In this document: positions 25,915 to 33,604 of the stretch, piece by piece
How the letters are laid out: every line of letters begins with the position of its first letter
Position numbering within the stretch: position 1 is the first letter of the stretch
Assembly: GCF_024169655.1 (NCBI RefSeq)
Contig: NZ_JALJWV010000001.1
Coordinates: 3,477,001 to 3,541,000, forward strand
Origin: Pseudomonas marginalis
Lineage (GTDB): Bacteria > Pseudomonadota > Gammaproteobacteria > Pseudomonadales > Pseudomonadaceae
Direction: 5' to 3'
Length of the DNA: 64,000 bases
Position numbers and translations under genes: made by a program
Notes under the pieces: generated by a model
What the model was told of the DNA's origin: nothing
Database searches by the model: none
What the model saw: the letters and a program-made list of their open reading frames with translations, nothing else

Positions 25915-26943
25915 ATGAAAGCGTTTAACCGTCTCTCGCTGGCCGTCGGCCTGGCCCTGCTGCCCCTCGTGGTGCTAGCGCAAGCGCCTGCGCCGATCAA
26001 ACCGAAAGTGATGCTGATCACCATGTTCGCCCCCGAGGCGCAAACCTGGATCGATCGCCTGGCGCTCAAGCAGGAAGTCCGCGTGCCGGGCTTGTCCGCC
26101 GAATACCCGGTGATTCGTTGCAATACCGAAGAGGTGTGCCTGCTGGTAACCGGCATGGGCCAGACCAACGCCGCCGCGTCCACCCTGGCCCTGGCGTTAT
26201 CGCCCAAGTTCGACCTGCGCCAGAGCTACTTTCTGATCGCCGGGATCGCCGGCATCAGCCCCAAACACGGCACCATCGGCACGGCGGCCTGGGCTCATTA
26301 CCTGGTGGAGTTCGGCACCCAATGGGAGCTGGATTCGCGAGATGCGCCCAAGGATTGGCCGACCGGCTACATCGGTATCAACACCAAGGGGCCCAACGAA
26401 AAACCGCCGCTGGACTACAAGACCGAAGTGTTCGAACTGAACCCGAAACTGCAGGCCAAGGCGTTTACCCTGTCGCAGAAGGTGGAGCTGACGGAAAGCC
26501 AGGAATCCGCCGCCTGGCGTAAGCATTACCCTGCCGCACCGGCCAATCAGCCGCCGCAAGTCACCCGCTGCGACACACTGGCGGGCAACACCTGGTTCTC
26601 CGGCACGCGCCTGAGCGAGCGCGCCGAAGTCTGGACGCGCTTGCTCACGGACAACAAAGGCGAATACTGCACCACCCAGCAGGAAGACAACTCCACTTAT
26701 GAAGCCCTGCTGCGCGCCAGTCGCGAGGGTCTGGTGGACATCCAGCGCCTGGCGGTGGTACGCGCCGGGTCGGATTTCGACCGGCCTTACCCGGGCTACA
26801 GCGAGGTCGATAACCTGCTGAAATATGCGGACCAGGGCGGGTTCGTCCCGGCACTGGAGAACCTGTACCGCACGGGTAACCCGTTGGTCCAGGCGATCCT
26901 GAAGAACTGGTCGGCGTGGGAAAAAGGCGTGCCCGAAGCCTAA
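25915..26943 (+). CDS. Purine nucleoside permease (NUP) family protein
   Basis: 342 residues of the NUP family, first described in Candida as a purine nucleoside permease and related in fold to nucleoside phosphorylases. A Sec signal peptide (LAVGLALLPLVVLAQA) predicts a periplasmic location, and I see no multi-helix membrane domain. Motifs include LVTGMGQTNAAAS, LIAGIAGISPKHGTIGTAAWAHYLVEF, GNTWFSGTRLSERA and EDNSTYEAL. AAGGAG upstream. Together with Tsx it suggests nucleoside capture or cleavage in the periplasm. The name permease is probably misleading for a soluble exported protein. Confidence 0.85.
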   Translation: MKAFNRLSLAVGLALLPLVVLAQAPAPIKPKVMLITMFAPEAQTWIDRLALKQEVRVPGLSAEYPVIRCNTEEVCLLVTGMGQTNAAASTLALALSPKFDLRQSYFLIAGIAGISPKHGTIGTAAWAHYLVEFGTQWELDSRDAPKDWPTGYIGINTKGPNEKPPLDYKTEVFELNPKLQAKAFTLSQKVELTESQESAAWRKHYPAAPANQPPQVTRCDTLAGNTWFSGTRLSERAEVWTRLLTDNKGEYCTTQQEDNSTYEALLRASREGLVDIQRLAVVRAGSDFDRPYPGYSEVDNLLKYADQGGFVPALENLYRTGNPLVQAILKNWSAWEKGVPEA

Positions 26944-26954
26944 TAAAAACCCCG

Positions 26955-26984
26955 ATGTGGGAGCGGCTTTGCTCCCACATTTTT
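26955..26984. terminator. Rho-independent terminator between convergent genes
   Basis: ATGTGGGAGC-ggcttt-GCTCCCACAT followed by TTTT. On the opposite strand the hairpin is followed by GGGGTTTTTA, so it may serve both the NUP gene and the oxidoreductase gene. Confidence 0.85.
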
Positions 26985-26991
26985 AACCGCG

Positions 26992-27960
26992 TCAGGGCAG
27001 GAAGACGATCTTATCGGCACTGCCCGCATTCACCTCTTCGTAGCATTTCACCCCATCAGCCAACGCTACTTCGCGCAGGCCGGTCGGCAGCGGCAGCAGC
27101 CCTTCATCAAAGAAGCGCCCGAACTGCTCCAGCATCACCGCACACTGTTCGCAGGTGTAGAGCAACGAATTGATCCCCACCACCGAACCGCCCTTGCGGT
27201 ACAGGGCCAGGGCCGGCAGTTGCACATGGCCGTCGACTGGCGCTGCGATGATTGCGATACGCCCGAACGGTGCCAGCCCGGCCACGGCAGCGGGTAACCA
27301 GAAACCGGTGGTGTCGAAGATCACATCCGCGCCGCCCTTGAAGAGGGCATTGACCTGCGCGCCCAAGTCCTCCGGCTGGCCCAGGGCAATCGCCTCGAAA
27401 CCCTGCGCCAGCAACACCCCGACCTGCTCAGGGCGCCGCACCGCCGCGAGGACCTGTGCCCCGCGAATTTTCGCCAAGGCCAACGCCGCACTGCCGACAG
27501 CACCGTTCGCACCGATGACCAGCACCCGCGTACCCTCGCCGACACCGCTGCGCTCCAGGGCGTCCCAGGCGGTGGTGTACGGCACGCCGAGGCTGGCGGC
27601 CTGGGCAAAACTCAAGTGCGTGGGTTTGTGGGCCACGCCCTTGGCGGACACGGTGAGGTACTGGGCGTGGGAACCGTCGGCGAAGAAACCAAGGTCACGC
27701 CCAGTGCCCCAGACCGCCTGTCCCAGCCACTCCTGCGGGCCTTCGACCACCACGCCGGCAAAGTCGCGACCGGGAATGCGCGGCAGCGTGGTGTAGGGAA
27801 AGCGCCCGAGCACATTCTTCGCGTCGCTGGGGTTAAGACCGGCGGCCTTGATCTGTACCAGCACTTCACCGGCAGCAGGTACCGGGGTGGCGACGTCGAC
27901 GAAACGCAGGGTGGAGAGGTCGCCGGTGGCGGTAAATTGCAGCGCTTTCATGAGCGGCAT
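26992..27960 (-). CDS. Zinc-free MDR-family NAD(P)H:quinone-type oxidoreductase
   Basis: 322 residues, GroES-like N-terminal domain (VLVQIKAAGLNPSDAKNVLGRFP) and Rossmann domain (VLVIGANGAVGSAALALAKI). It lacks the Cys-rich structural-zinc loop and the GHE catalytic-zinc motif of alcohol dehydrogenases, so it belongs with quinone oxidoreductases or zeta-crystallin-like enzymes. Substrate unknown. A start at the second Met (MKALQF, 9 bases downstream) is equally possible, as neither has a clear ribosome site. It is followed by a terminator shared with the NUP gene. Confidence 0.85.
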   Translation of the reverse strand: MPLMKALQFTATGDLSTLRFVDVATPVPAAGEVLVQIKAAGLNPSDAKNVLGRFPYTTLPRIPGRDFAGVVVEGPQEWLGQAVWGTGRDLGFFADGSHAQYLTVSAKGVAHKPTHLSFAQAASLGVPYTTAWDALERSGVGEGTRVLVIGANGAVGSAALALAKIRGAQVLAAVRRPEQVGVLLAQGFEAIALGQPEDLGAQVNALFKGGADVIFDTTGFWLPAAVAGLAPFGRIAIIAAPVDGHVQLPALALYRKGGSVVGINSLLYTCEQCAVMLEQFGRFFDEGLLPLPTGLREVALADGVKCYEEVNAGSADKIVFLP

Positions 27961-27981
27961 CCATCAAAAGGGAAAGGAAAC

Positions 27982-28155
27982 TCAGGACAACCAACCACTG
28001 ACCAACTGGCGCCCCATGGGCCACAGTTTTTCGCCGAGCAACATGCCCATCAGGCCGACCAGCGCGATGGCCGGCGGCGCGGGCGAGCGGAAGTCCAGCG
28101 CACCGTAGATCACGCCGACGAAGAGGCCAATGGCAAGGGAGATCAGGTAATTCAT
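27982..28155 (-). CDS. XapX domain small membrane protein
   Basis: 57 residues, MNYLISLAIGLFVGVIYGAL then SPAPPAIALVGLMGMLLGE: two short hydrophobic segments separated by a Pro-rich turn, as in XapX (DUF1427) proteins. Function unknown. It lies just upstream of the oxidoreductase gene in the same direction, 21 bp away, and is probably cotranscribed with it. No strong ribosome site is visible. Confidence 0.8.
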   Translation of the reverse strand: MNYLISLAIGLFVGVIYGALDFRSPAPPAIALVGLMGMLLGEKLWPMGRQLVSGWLS

Positions 28156-28246
28156 GGGGAGCAGCGCCTGGTGGTTGGATGGCGCTTAGTGTAGGAAGCC
28201 GCCGCCCACCTCGTCGGCCAAGTGCTTCAGGATTTCGGCCAAACCC

Positions 28247-29011
28247 TCAACCGCCGTACTGCGACGGTGCCACGCCGAGTTCCCGACGGAACATGTCGCT
28301 GAAACTGCTGGGCGAGTAACCCAGAGATCGCGCAATAGCGCTGACTGACTGGCCTTGGATCAACTCGGCCACCGCCGTGGCCAGTTGCACCTGGCGGCGC
28401 CATTGCGCGAAGCCCATCCCCAGGTGGTTCTGGAACAGCCGCGCCAAAGTACGCACGCTGGCACCGGCGGCCTCGGCATGATGTTCGAAGGGAATCGCCA
28501 GGGACGGCGCAGCCATCACCGCCTGGCAGGCGCTGATCAGGCGGCGGTCGGCCTCCAGCGGCATGGCGATGCGGATTGAGGCGCGACGTGCGCGCTGCAG
28601 TTCCAGCAAGGCCAGGCCGACCACTGCGTCGTAATAGACGGCATCGCCACTGTCGCCCTGCTCCACCAGCGTGACGATCAGCTCGCGCAGCAGCCCGCCG
28701 ACTTCAATCACCTGCACCTGGCTGTCCAGCGTCGCCGCCAATGCCGGGCGCAGGTAGATATTGCGCATCTGCAAATCCGAAACCACACGTATCCCATGTT
28801 CCACACCCGGCGGCAGCCAGACGGCACGTTGGGGCGGCACCACCAGCGCTTCGCGTGGCGTCTCGACCCACATCACGCCGCTCATGGCGTAGAGCAACTG
28901 GCCCCAATCATGGCGATGGGGTTCCACATACAAACCACGCGGGTAGGTACGCGCCAGCGGCTGCACGGGGAAGGCGTGATCACTGAGGTCGGGGGGCGCG
29001 GCCAGGGCCAT
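28247..29011 (-). CDS. AraC-family regulator with cupin domain
   Basis: 254 residues. N-terminal cupin (YVEPHRHDWGQLLYAMSGVMWVET, VVPPQRAVWLPPGVEHGI) and C-terminal AraC HTH (about 155-250, with AGASVRTLARLFQNHLGMGFAQWRRQVQLATAV and VSAIARSLGYSPSSFSDMFRRELG). This layout is that of the NimR/RclR-like group, which often controls a nearby exporter or oxidoreductase. The oxidoreductase/XapX pair lies downstream on the same strand and may be its target. Effector unknown. Confidence 0.88.
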   Translation of the reverse strand: MALAAPPDLSDHAFPVQPLARTYPRGLYVEPHRHDWGQLLYAMSGVMWVETPREALVVPPQRAVWLPPGVEHGIRVVSDLQMRNIYLRPALAATLDSQVQVIEVGGLLRELIVTLVEQGDSGDAVYYDAVVGLALLELQRARRASIRIAMPLEADRRLISACQAVMAAPSLAIPFEHHAEAAGASVRTLARLFQNHLGMGFAQWRRQVQLATAVAELIQGQSVSAIARSLGYSPSSFSDMFRRELGVAPSQYGG

Positions 29012-29086
29012 GGGTACACATCCGGCAAAGGTGAGCGGCCATGGTAATGACCACCGCCCGACAAACCGAGTGAATTTTTACCGCGT

Positions 29087-29257
29087 TCAGCCTTCAGCCG
29101 ACTTGGCGCATTCGCAGCCTGTCGCCGCCGCACACGGCTCACCATGCGCATGGTGTTCGGCGCAGCCCTGGCAGCAATAGCCCTTACCGTCTTTCATCAC
29201 CGCATCCACTCCCAGCACACATTTGCAGTGTGGGCAGGCACAGGTTGTATCTGGCAT
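29087..29257 (-). CDS. Bacterial metallothionein
   Basis: 56 residues, short and Cys-rich: MPDTTCACPHCKC, GKGYCCQGCAEHHAHGEPC, and CECAKSAEG. The CxCxxCxC, CCxxCA and HxxGEPC arrangement is that of Pseudomonas metallothioneins (SmtA/PmtA type), which bind Zn and Cd in the cytoplasm through Cys and His. AAGGAGT lies 8 bases before the ATG. It is isolated between an AraC regulator gene and a small DMT pair. Confidence 0.92.
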   Translation of the reverse strand: MPDTTCACPHCKCVLGVDAVMKDGKGYCCQGCAEHHAHGEPCAAATGCECAKSAEG

Positions 29258-29345
29258 GGTCAGACTCCTTCTTCATGGTCGTCCCGGTGTGGCGAACGCC
29301 GACACCTTTAGCAGTGACTGCGGGCCGACGCAGGGGTTCCAACCA

Positions 29346-29798
29346 TCAGTCGGTGCGGGTATTGCTGCGGTACATGAACACCAGCGCCAGTGCCAGGCAG
29401 GCCATCGCCACGATCCGGCTGGCCGACAGCTCGATGGCCGGGTTGCCCAGCCAGCCGAAGTTATCGATCAGCATGCCCATGCCCAATTGCCCGACGATCA
29501 CCGCCACGGTGGCGACTGCCGCACCGACCACCGGCACCGCGCCGACCATCACCATCATGTACACCACCCCGAACAGGGCGCCGGTCAGTTGCCACTTCGG
29601 CACGTCCAGCAGGCTCACGGCCTGGGCCGGTTCGAAGAAGAAAATCAACAACGCGGTCGTCAGCGCGCCCACCGCAAAGGTCAGCAAGCTGCTGCGCAAC
29701 ACGCCCACCGTCTGGCCTAAACGGCCATTGATCGCCGCCTGCACACTCAACACCGCGCCCGCGGCGATCACCAGTACCAACAACAAAGTCAGATTCAT
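29346..29798 (-). CDS. Small DMT-family transporter subunit (YdcZ/DUF606), first of a pair
   Basis: 150 residues with five hydrophobic helices, a half-size drug/metabolite-transporter unit of the YdcZ (DUF606) type: AAGAVLSVQAAINGRLGQTVG, PKWQLTGALFGVVYM and VGQLGMGMLIDNFGWLG. Such proteins usually work as dual-topology pairs. The start MNLTLLL has TAAGGCG upstream, within a few bases of the stop of the preceding paralogous gene, so the two are coupled and probably form a heterodimer. Substrate unknown. Confidence 0.85.
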   Translation of the reverse strand: MNLTLLLVLVIAAGAVLSVQAAINGRLGQTVGVLRSSLLTFAVGALTTALLIFFFEPAQAVSLLDVPKWQLTGALFGVVYMMVMVGAVPVVGAAVATVAVIVGQLGMGMLIDNFGWLGNPAIELSASRIVAMACLALALVFMYRSNTRTD

Positions 29799-29802
29799 CG
29801 CC

Positions 29803-30291
29803 TTAGCCTCGTGCAATCAAAACAAGCGCCGCCACAATCAACGCCAACGCAATCCAGCGCTCGCCGTTGACCCGCTTGCGCGCGGTGCCGAACCAGCCGA
29901 AATGGTCGATCAGCACGCTCTTGCCGACCTGCCCCGAGAGAATCGCGACCATCGTCATCGCGATGCCGATATGCGGCGTGGCCAGGGTCAGCACCACCAC
30001 GTACATCGGCCCCAGGAACCCGCCGATCAACTGCCAGCGCGGCAGATCGGTCAACGCCGGGCCATTTTGCGGGCCGCTGAACAACAACAGCAGATACAAA
30101 ATCGCCGAGCCGACGCCAAAAATGCTCAAGGTCGCCCACAAATGGCCCACCTGCACGCCCAGCGGGCCGAGCAAACCGGCCTCCACCGACAAGCCCATGC
30201 CGGCGAAGATCACCAGGGGCAACAACAGCAACCGCAGAAGGTTTTTTTCCGGCCGGGCCTGCGCCGCACCCTCGATAGAACTGGCTTGCAT
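29803..30291 (-). CDS. Small DMT-family transporter subunit (YdcZ/DUF606), second of a pair
   Basis: 162 residues, paralogue of the next gene: AGMGLSVEAGLLGPLGVQVGHLWAT, LPRWQLIGGFLGPMYVVV and LSGQVGKSVLIDHFGWFG correspond to its segments, with a longer polar N-terminus. Five hydrophobic helices. It is divergent from a LysR regulator gene with a 114-bp spacer, which suggests LysR control of the pair. AGGTG precedes the ATG. Confidence 0.85.
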   Translation of the reverse strand: MQASSIEGAAQARPEKNLLRLLLLPLVIFAGMGLSVEAGLLGPLGVQVGHLWATLSIFGVGSAILYLLLLFSGPQNGPALTDLPRWQLIGGFLGPMYVVVLTLATPHIGIAMTMVAILSGQVGKSVLIDHFGWFGTARKRVNGERWIALALIVAALVLIARG

Positions 30292-30405
30292 ACATCACCT
30301 GCGTGTCAAAAAAGGAAACCTGGCGCGCATTATCCAGTGGCCGCGCTGTGCGATAAATGGGAGCATGCCTACAACACCTTTGCGTAATACGCACAGCCTG
30401 GAGGC

Positions 30406-31341
30406 ATGATGCAGGGCTTGAATGAATTGAGTTTCAAGGCGCTGCGCCTGTTCGTCGCGGTGCTGGACCATGGCAGTTTTTCCGAAGTCGCGCGCCGTGA
30501 GGGCCTGGCGCCCTCTTCCATTTCCCGGCAGATCCAACTGATGGAACAGGCGCTCGGGCAACAGTTGCTCTATCGCCACACCCGCGCGGTCAGCCCCACC
30601 GAAGCCGGGCGCCTGCTCGGGCGGCATGCACGCTTGATGCTGGAACAACTGGAGGCCGCCGGCCAGGCCCTGCAGGAACAGGAAAGCGAGCCCAGCGGCC
30701 TGGTGCGGATCAACGCACCGATGGTGTTCGGTCAACGCCACCTTGCACCGTGGCTGGGGGAATTGTGCCGGCGCTATCCGAAGCTGCAGTTGGATATCCA
30801 GCAGACCGACACCTACGTCGACCCGCTGCAAGACGGCACCGATCTGCTGTTTCGCATCGGCGTACTCAACGACTCGGGCATGCAGGCACGCATCTTCGCT
30901 CCCCAGCGCTTTCGCATCGCCGCCAGCCCGGCGTACCTGGCAGAACATGGCAGCCCCAGCCACCCCGACGAACTGGTCAACCACCAGTGCCTGGCCTACA
31001 AAGGCATCACCGGCCAGCAGCGCTGGTTCTTTCGCCGCGACCAGGGCGACTGGACGCCCTACAGCGTCAAAGGCCCCATCACCGGCAACCACGCCGACAC
31101 CCTGACCCACGCCGCCGAACAAGGCCTGGGGCTGGTGGTGTTTCCCTCGTGGCTGATCGGTGAAAGCCTGCGCGCCGGCACCTTGCAGGCGGTGCTGACG
31201 GAATACGACGTGGCAACCACCCTGGAGCCGCAGCAGATTGCAGCGTTGTGGCCCGGGAGCCGGCGGTTGTCGTTGAAGGTGCGCACGGTGATTGATTATT
31301 TTGTGGAGTGTTTTGGGGCGGTGCCGTACTGGGACCGATGA
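30406..31341 (+). CDS. LysR-family transcriptional regulator
   Basis: 311 residues. N-terminal winged HTH (LRLFVAVLDHGSFSEVARREGLAPSSISRQIQLMEQALG) and a type-2 periplasmic-fold effector domain (VRINAPMVFGQRHLAPWL, FRIGVLNDSGMQARI, HADTLTHAAEQGLGLVVFPSWLI). It diverges from the paired YdcZ-type transporter genes, its likely targets. Start is one of two adjacent ATGs (30406 or 30409). Effector unknown. Confidence 0.93.
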   Translation: MMQGLNELSFKALRLFVAVLDHGSFSEVARREGLAPSSISRQIQLMEQALGQQLLYRHTRAVSPTEAGRLLGRHARLMLEQLEAAGQALQEQESEPSGLVRINAPMVFGQRHLAPWLGELCRRYPKLQLDIQQTDTYVDPLQDGTDLLFRIGVLNDSGMQARIFAPQRFRIAASPAYLAEHGSPSHPDELVNHQCLAYKGITGQQRWFFRRDQGDWTPYSVKGPITGNHADTLTHAAEQGLGLVVFPSWLIGESLRAGTLQAVLTEYDVATTLEPQQIAALWPGSRRLSLKVRTVIDYFVECFGAVPYWDR

Positions 31342-31566
31342 GCGAGCGAGATCCACCACAACCACGCTCATAAGGAAAACGCCTCGCGGCTAAATGTAGG
31401 TCCGTTCCGTTTTTTCGGGCCACTATTCCTAAGCCCCCCACGCTGCGACAGACTTTGGCGAATTCCTTGTTCGGAGAAATGCCATGGATGTCATGTACCG
31501 CTACCCGTCGCACTCAAAACGGTTGGCGTCAACCAGCGGTCAGGCCGTCTTTGATAGCGCCAGCAG

Positions 31567-31588
31567 TTTTGGCTATATTTGGCCAAAA
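31567..31588. promoter_or_regulatory. Inverted repeat before the vapBC-type genes
   Basis: TTTTGGC-TATATTTG-GCCAAAA lies 15 bp upstream of the antitoxin start, with a -10-like TATATT in its centre. Toxin-antitoxin operons are usually autorepressed at such sites, so this is the probable operator. Confidence 0.6.
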
Positions 31589-31603
31589 TATGCGGAGAAC
31601 CAC

Positions 31604-31843
31604 ATGATGACCGTCCCGCTGGGTGAAGCAAAAAACACGTTGTCAAAACTGGTTGATGAGGCCGCGGCTGGCAACATCATCACCATCTCCAAGCATGGAC
31701 GGGCGATGGCACAGCTTGTCCCTGTCGGAAAATCCAAAGGCCGGCGGATTGGTGCCATGAAAGGCAAGCTGGTGATCCCGGATGACTTTGACGCGCCTTT
31801 GTCTGACGACCTCCTCGATGCGTTCCAGGGCACTCATTCATGA
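31604..31843 (+). CDS. VapB/Phd-YefM-type antitoxin
   Basis: 79 residues, start MMTVPLGEAKNTLSKLVDEAAAGN with GGAG upstream. The N-terminal half is the Phd/YefM DNA-binding fold (EAKNTLSKLVDEA, ITISKHGRAMAQLVPV); the acidic C-terminus (PDDFDAPLSDDLLDAF) should wrap the toxin. Longer in-frame starts upstream would run through the operator and are rejected. The stop overlaps the toxin ATG as ATGA. Partner of the PIN protein. Confidence 0.9.
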   Translation: MMTVPLGEAKNTLSKLVDEAAAGNIITISKHGRAMAQLVPVGKSKGRRIGAMKGKLVIPDDFDAPLSDDLLDAFQGTHS

Positions 31844-32217
31844 GAGTGCTGCTGGATACCCACATCCTGCTGTGGGCGTTGAATGATGACCCCAAGCTAT
31901 CCAGCAAAGCCCGAAAGCTGATTGAACATGCGGCAGAGATCTACATCAGTGCCGCCACATTCTGGGAACTGGCGATCAAGGTAGGCTTGGGGAAACTCAC
32001 TGTCGATCTGGATGACATCCGTGAGTACTGCCTGCAAAGCGGTTTCGTCGAACTCCCCATCACGTCAGAACACGCCATTGCCGTAAAGGATCTTGAGCCT
32101 CATCACAAAGACCCTTTCGATCGGCTCATCGTTGCAACCGCCATGAGCGAACCAATGAAGCTATTGACGGCCGATCCGCAGATTGCCCAATACACATCGC
32201 TGGTGATCCTGGTGTAG
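31840..32217 (+). CDS. vapC: VapC-type PIN-domain toxin
   Basis: 125-residue PIN ribonuclease. Acidic metal-binding residues expected of the family are present: Asp6 in LLDTH, Glu43 in FWELAIKV, and Asp91/Asp94 in HKDPFDRLI. It probably cleaves tRNA or rRNA when freed. Closest in pattern to the PIN toxins paired with Phd-type antitoxins. Four-base overlap with the antitoxin gene. It ends 26 bp before the convergent mntH stop. Confidence 0.92.
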   Translation: MRVLLDTHILLWALNDDPKLSSKARKLIEHAAEIYISAATFWELAIKVGLGKLTVDLDDIREYCLQSGFVELPITSEHAIAVKDLEPHHKDPFDRLIVATAMSEPMKLLTADPQIAQYTSLVILV

Positions 32218-32243
32218 ATCGCCCCAGCGCCGCGAGCCTTGGA

Positions 32244-33563
32244 TCAAAACAACCACTGCCCGATCAACCACGCGTTCGCCCCACTGATCAGCGCAAACAG
32301 AAACCACGCCAGCAACCGCGTCGGCAGGCGATTGACGAACGGGCCCATCAGTTGCGCGTCGCCGGTCATGCGGATCAGCGGATACAGCGCAAACGGCAAC
32401 TGCAGGCTGAGCACCACCTGGCTGAGAATCAGCAGCTTGCCAATGGCATCGTCGCCCATCAGCCACACCCCCACAAACGCCGGGATCAGCGCCAGCCCAC
32501 GGGTGATCAGGCGTCGCTGCCAGCAGGGAATACGCAGGTTGAGGTAGCCCTCCATGATCACTTGCCCGGCGATGGTGCCGGTGAAGGTGGAACTCTGCCC
32601 GGAGGCCAGCAAGGCGACGCCGAACAGAATGCTGGCGAAGGCGCCGCCGACCAGGGGATCGAGCAAATGATAGGCGTCCTGGATCTCGACCACATCGGTA
32701 TGCCCGGTTTTATGGAACGCGGCGGCGGCCAGTACCAGGATCGCGGCGTTGACCAGCAACGCCAGGGCCAGGGAGCCGATGGTGTCGATACGCGCCAGCT
32801 TGACCGCGTCCTGCTTGCTGGCGAGGTCTTTGCCGATCAGCCGGGTTTGCACGATCGAGCTGTGCAGGTAGAGGTTATGCGGCATTACCGTGGCGCCGAG
32901 GATACCAATCGCCAGGTACAACGGCGCGGCATCGCTGATCGCCGACAGCGACGGCGCGAAGCCGCTGAACACGTCCGGCCAGTAAGGTTTGATCAGCATC
33001 AGTTCGATGAAAAAGCACACGCCGATGGTCGCGACCAGCGCCAGCATGATCGCTTCCAGGCGGCGGAAACCACGATTTTGCAGGGCCAGGACCAAGAGCG
33101 TGTCAAACGCCGTGATGACAATACCGGTGGTCAACGAAACACCCAGCAGCAAGTGAAACGCCAGAGCGCAGCCAAGCACTTCGGCGAGGTCGGTGGCGAT
33201 GATGGAAATTTCCGCCAACACCCACTGGGTGCGGGCCGAGCGCTGGCTGTAGCGTTCGCGGCACAGTTGTGCCAGGTCCTTGCCGGTGGCGATGCCCAGG
33301 CGCGAGCACAGGCACTGCACCACCATGCCCGCCAGGCTGGCCAGCAGCACCACAAACAGCAGATTGTAACCGTAGCGCGAACCGGCCTCGATGGCCGTGG
33401 CCCAGTTGCCCGGGTCCATGTAGCCGATGGAAATCAGCAAGCCGGGGCCGGCAAACATCAGCATCCGTTTGAAAAACGACGCCTTGGGATCGACGATGAC
33501 AGAGCCGGCCACTTCCGGCGGGCAGAACGGAGCGGTAGCGATTTTCGGCAGGCTGAATTTCAC
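32244..33563 (-). CDS. mntH: Nramp-family Mn2+/H+ symporter
   Basis: Inner-membrane transporter of 439 residues with about eleven helices. It carries DPGNWAT at 50-56 in helix 1 and MPHNLYLHSS in helix 6, the two unwound metal-binding segments of Nramp proteins. The N-terminal extension (about 30 residues) is polar. It lies 41 bp downstream of the hydrolase gene in the same direction and may be cotranscribed. No MntR or Fur box could be recognised in this short gap. Confidence 0.93.
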   Translation of the reverse strand: MKFSLPKIATAPFCPPEVAGSVIVDPKASFFKRMLMFAGPGLLISIGYMDPGNWATAIEAGSRYGYNLLFVVLLASLAGMVVQCLCSRLGIATGKDLAQLCRERYSQRSARTQWVLAEISIIATDLAEVLGCALAFHLLLGVSLTTGIVITAFDTLLVLALQNRGFRRLEAIMLALVATIGVCFFIELMLIKPYWPDVFSGFAPSLSAISDAAPLYLAIGILGATVMPHNLYLHSSIVQTRLIGKDLASKQDAVKLARIDTIGSLALALLVNAAILVLAAAAFHKTGHTDVVEIQDAYHLLDPLVGGAFASILFGVALLASGQSSTFTGTIAGQVIMEGYLNLRIPCWQRRLITRGLALIPAFVGVWLMGDDAIGKLLILSQVVLSLQLPFALYPLIRMTGDAQLMGPFVNRLPTRLLAWFLFALISGANAWLIGQWLF

Positions 33564-33604
33564 GCAGTATCCCAGGCAAACACGTTAGGCAAGCCCGCAG
33601 CTTA

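Noticed and set aside
28190..28246. Short minus-strand coding-like tail (EGLAEILKHLADEVGGGFLH) after the AraC gene
   Set aside because: Too short to assign and overlaps the end of the AraC gene in another frame; likely chance.
31484..31603. N-terminal extension of the antitoxin frame
   Set aside because: It would translate through the operator and promoter; the internal ATG has its own GGAG.
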